Source of the DNA: Xenophilus sp. E41
GTDB taxonomy: Bacteria; Pseudomonadota; Gammaproteobacteria; Burkholderiales; Burkholderiaceae_C
Length of the DNA stretch: 64,000 bases
Direction of reading: 5' to 3'
NCBI RefSeq assembly: GCF_003671765.1
Contig: NZ_QPIB01000008.1
Span: 356,464-420,463, forward strand
Shown here: positions 62,079 to 64,000 of the stretch, piece by piece
Layout of the letters: each line of letters begins with the position of its first letter
How positions within the stretch are numbered: position 1 is the stretch's first letter
Program-made: the position numbers and the translations under genes
Notes under the pieces: model-generated
Database searches by the model: none
The model's input: the letters and a program-made list of their open reading frames with translations, nothing else
What the model was told of the DNA's origin: nothing

Positions 62079-62145
62079 TTTTTGGCACCGAATCGGCCAG
62101 CAGCGCCCGCCCAGCCTGCGCGGCCCGCTATGAAATCAGGAGCAA
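62079..62145 (-). repeat. Interspersed GCTAT..ATAGC repeat, copy D
   Basis: On the minus strand the copy reads GCTCCTGATTTCATAGC, GGGCCGCGC, AGGCTGGGCGGGCGCTG, CTGGCCGATTC. It is the most diverged copy. It lies in the 260-base gap between the thiolase and the next minus-strand gene; I see nothing else there. Confidence 0.72.
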
Positions 62146-62211
62146 GTAGAACGACGCCGCTGCAGGCAGGGCCGGCAGCGGCGCAGGAAGTCCCTCGATG
62201 CAGAACGCGGG

Positions 62212-62565
62212 TCAGTCCCGGCCCGTGACCGGGCGGGCGCGCACGTCGGTCACCTCGTCGCTTCCGCGGCCGATGTTCGCCACCGGGCTCTTCACGGACT
62301 CGCCGCGCGCACGCGCGCCGGCCACGTCGGCGGCCGTCGGTCCGCTCTGGCGGGCGGCCGCAGCACGGAAGCGCTCGAAGCCGGCCCGCGGGTCGAAGCG
62401 GTTGCCGAACATCACGGTCCACGGCGTCAACGGCTTGCCGGTGAGCCGGGCCCAGCCGGCGCGGGCCATCCACACCGCGACCAGCAGCAGGGCGGCCACC
62501 GCCAAGCTGGCCGCGACCAGCAGGCCCATGAAGAACAGGATGACGCGGAGCAAAAAGCTGAACAT
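62212..62565 (-). CDS. Small membrane protein, unknown function
   Basis: A 117-residue protein with an N-terminal hydrophobic region (about residues 3-35, one long or two short helices; MFSFLLRVILFFMGLLVAA) and an Arg/Ala-rich soluble tail. No family is recognised. It follows the clpB stop by six bases on the same strand and is probably expressed with it, at least in part. Confidence 0.75.
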   Translation of the reverse strand: MFSFLLRVILFFMGLLVAASLAVAALLLVAVWMARAGWARLTGKPLTPWTVMFGNRFDPRAGFERFRAAAARQSGPTAADVAGARARGESVKSPVANIGRGSDEVTDVRARPVTGRD

Positions 62566-62571
62566 GCCCGA

Positions 62572-64000
62572 TTAGGCCAGCACCGCGGCGTCAGGTTCCG
62601 TCGATTTTTCGAAACCGAAGGTACCGGGCGAGCGGATCGGGTCGCTGGTCACCTTGACGGTGTCCTTCGGCCCGAAGGCGCCTTCCAGCAGCAGCTTCGA
62701 CAGCGGGTTCTCGATGCGCTGCTGGATCGCCCGCTTGAGCGGCCGCGCACCGAAGACCGGGTCGAAGCCGACCTTGGCGATCTCGGCCAGCGCACCGGGC
62801 GCCACCTCGAAGCCGATGTCCATCTTGGCCAGGCGCTTCTCCAGCACCTTGAGCTGGATCTTCGCGATCTGCGCGATGTTCTCGGCATCGAGCCCGTGGA
62901 ACACCACCGTCTCGTCGATGCGGTTCAGGAACTCGGGGCGGAAGTGGTTCTTCAGCTCGTCCCACACCGCGTCCCGGATCTCCTGCTGGTCCCGTCCGGC
63001 CATGGCCTGGATGATGGGCGAGCCGCTGTTGCTCGTCATCACGATCACCGTGTTCTTGAAGTCCACGGTGCGGCCCTGGCCATCGGTCAGTCGGCCATCG
63101 TCCAGCACCTGCAGCAGGATGTTGAAGACATCGGGGTGCGCCTTCTCTACCTCGTCGAGCAGCACCACGCTGTAGGGCTTGCGGCGCACGGCCTCGGTGA
63201 GGTAGCCGCCCTCCTCGTAGCCCACGTAGCCGGGCGGCGCGCCGATGAGGCGCGCGACCGAGTGCTTCTCCATGAACTCGCTCATGTCGATGCGGATGAG
63301 GTGGTCCTCGCTGTCGAAGAGGAAGCCCGCCAGTGCCTTGCACAGCTCGGTCTTCCCCACGCCCGTGGGGCCGAGGAACAGGAAGGAACCGGTCGGCCGG
63401 TTCGGGTCGGACAGGCCCGAGCGCGAGCGGCGAATGGCGTTGGACACGGCCGCGATGGCCTCGTCCTGCCCCACGACGCGCTCGTGCAGCTTGTCTTCCA
63501 TCTGCAGCAGCTTTTCCTTCTCGCCCTGCATCATCTTGGCGACCGGGATGCCGGTGGCACGGCTCACCACCTCGGCGATCTCCTCCGCGCCCACCTGGGT
63601 GCGCAGCAGTTGGTTGCCGCCCTTCTTCTCGAGGCCTTCTTCCTTGGCCAGCGTTTCCTTCAGGCGCTTCTCCAGCTCGGGCAGCTTGCCGTACTGCAGC
63701 TCGGCGACCTTGTTGAAGTCGCCGCTGCGCGTGGCCTGCTGGATCTCGGTCTTCATCTGGTCGATGTCCTTGCGGATCTGCTCGGTGCCCTGGGCACCGG
63801 CCTTCTCGGCCTTCCAGATCTCCTCCAGGTCGGCGTACTCGCGCTCGACCTTGGAGAGTTCTTCCTCGATCAGGGCCAGGCGACGCTGCGAGGCTTCGTC
63901 CTTCTCCTTCTTCACCGCCTCGCGCTCGATCTTCAGCTGGATCACGCGGCGGTCGAGCCGGTCCATGACCTCGGGCTTGGAGTCGATCTCGATCTTGATC
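62572..64000 (-). CDS. clpB: ATP-dependent disaggregase ClpB, C-terminal part
   Basis: 476 residues of the C-terminal part of ClpB; the start lies beyond the right edge. The window contains the middle coiled-coil domain ([24 protein letters not shown]-like stretches) and the second AAA+ domain (Walker [10 protein letters not shown], Walker [16 protein letters not shown], sensor [26 protein letters not shown]). With DnaK it dissolves protein aggregates after heat stress. The final residues [11 protein letters not shown] are poorly conserved. An ATG at 63966 is internal, not the start. Confidence 0.97.
   Translation of the reverse strand, partial: IKIEIDSKPEVMDRLDRRVIQLKIEREAVKKEKDEASQRRLALIEEELSKVEREYADLEEIWKAEKAGAQGTEQIRKDIDQMKTEIQQATRSGDFNKVAELQYGKLPELEKRLKETLAKEEGLEKKGGNQLLRTQVGAEEIAEVVSRATGIPVAKMMQGEKEKLLQMEDKLHERVVGQDEAIAAVSNAIRRSRSGLSDPNRPTGSFLFLGPTGVGKTELCKALAGFLFDSEDHLIRIDMSEFMEKHSVARLIGAPPGYVGYEEGGYLTEAVRRKPYSVVLLDEVEKAHPDVFNILLQVLDDGRLTDGQGRTVDFKNTVIVMTSNSGSPIIQAMAGRDQQEIRDAVWDELKNHFRPEFLNRIDETVVFHGLDAENIAQIAKIQLKVLEKRLAKMDIGFEVAPGALAEIAKVGFDPVFGARPLKRAIQQRIENPLSKLLLEGAFGPKDTVKVTSDPIRSPGTFGFEKSTEPDAAVLA

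Overview
The window is GC-rich DNA from a betaproteobacterium, most probably a Comamonadaceae member close to Variovorax or Acidovorax. The evidence is the thrS-infC-rpmI-rplT-pheST-ihfA-merR block, several Bug-type solute receptors, large LysR/GntR/TetR-controlled catabolic clusters, and four copies of an interspersed GCTAT..ATAGC-plus-hairpin repeat that I associate with this family. I see no prophage, insertion sequence, CRISPR array or rRNA. The genus is inferred.

Layout: 1-1100 holds the end of an unrecognised gene, two hairpin terminators and two small hypothetical genes. 1200-9500 (minus strand) is the translation operon, ending in merR and tRNA-Pro(GGG). It is preceded by what looks like a threonine-responsive transcription attenuator: a 20-codon leader peptide with four Thr codons among its first seven residues, a 1:2 hairpin, a competing antiterminator and a terminator just before thrS. 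infC appears to begin at an AUC codon. 9600-13200 holds aceA with two strong palindromes upstream, a gamma-glutamylcyclotransferase-like gene, a DMT exporter and an H1-tail/SWIB protein.

13283-25138 is a TetR-centred catabolic region: a ThDP enzyme, tetR, then a plus-strand run of a Bug receptor, a PhyH oxygenase, a NitT/TauT-type ABC transporter, an enolase-superfamily enzyme, a Gfo/Idh/MocA dehydrogenase, a DUF993 protein and a TIM-barrel isomerase. Two copies of the same dyad flank tetR. An FMN riboswitch with an unusually long structured insertion precedes a lumazine synthase gene (26155-27087).

29081-39856 holds two LysR-linked clusters. One is aromatic-type (Bug, alpha/beta hydrolase, FAD monooxygenase, VOC). 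The other has a D-amino-acid dehydrogenase, a truncated HyuA-HyuB fusion, Bug and RidA. 39878-52135 is a GntR-linked eleven-gene minus-strand operon: Rieske oxygenase, glutamine-synthetase-like ligase, ferredoxin, reductase, a complete Liv-type ABC transporter, a lipoprotein amidohydrolase and a tautomerase. Together these suggest uptake and oxidation of an amine or amide.

52178-64000 carries an EVE protein, two transporter/AraC pairs, a VOC protein, a SulP permease with a partner of unknown function, arfB, a thiolase, and the 3' part of clpB with a small membrane-protein gene behind it.
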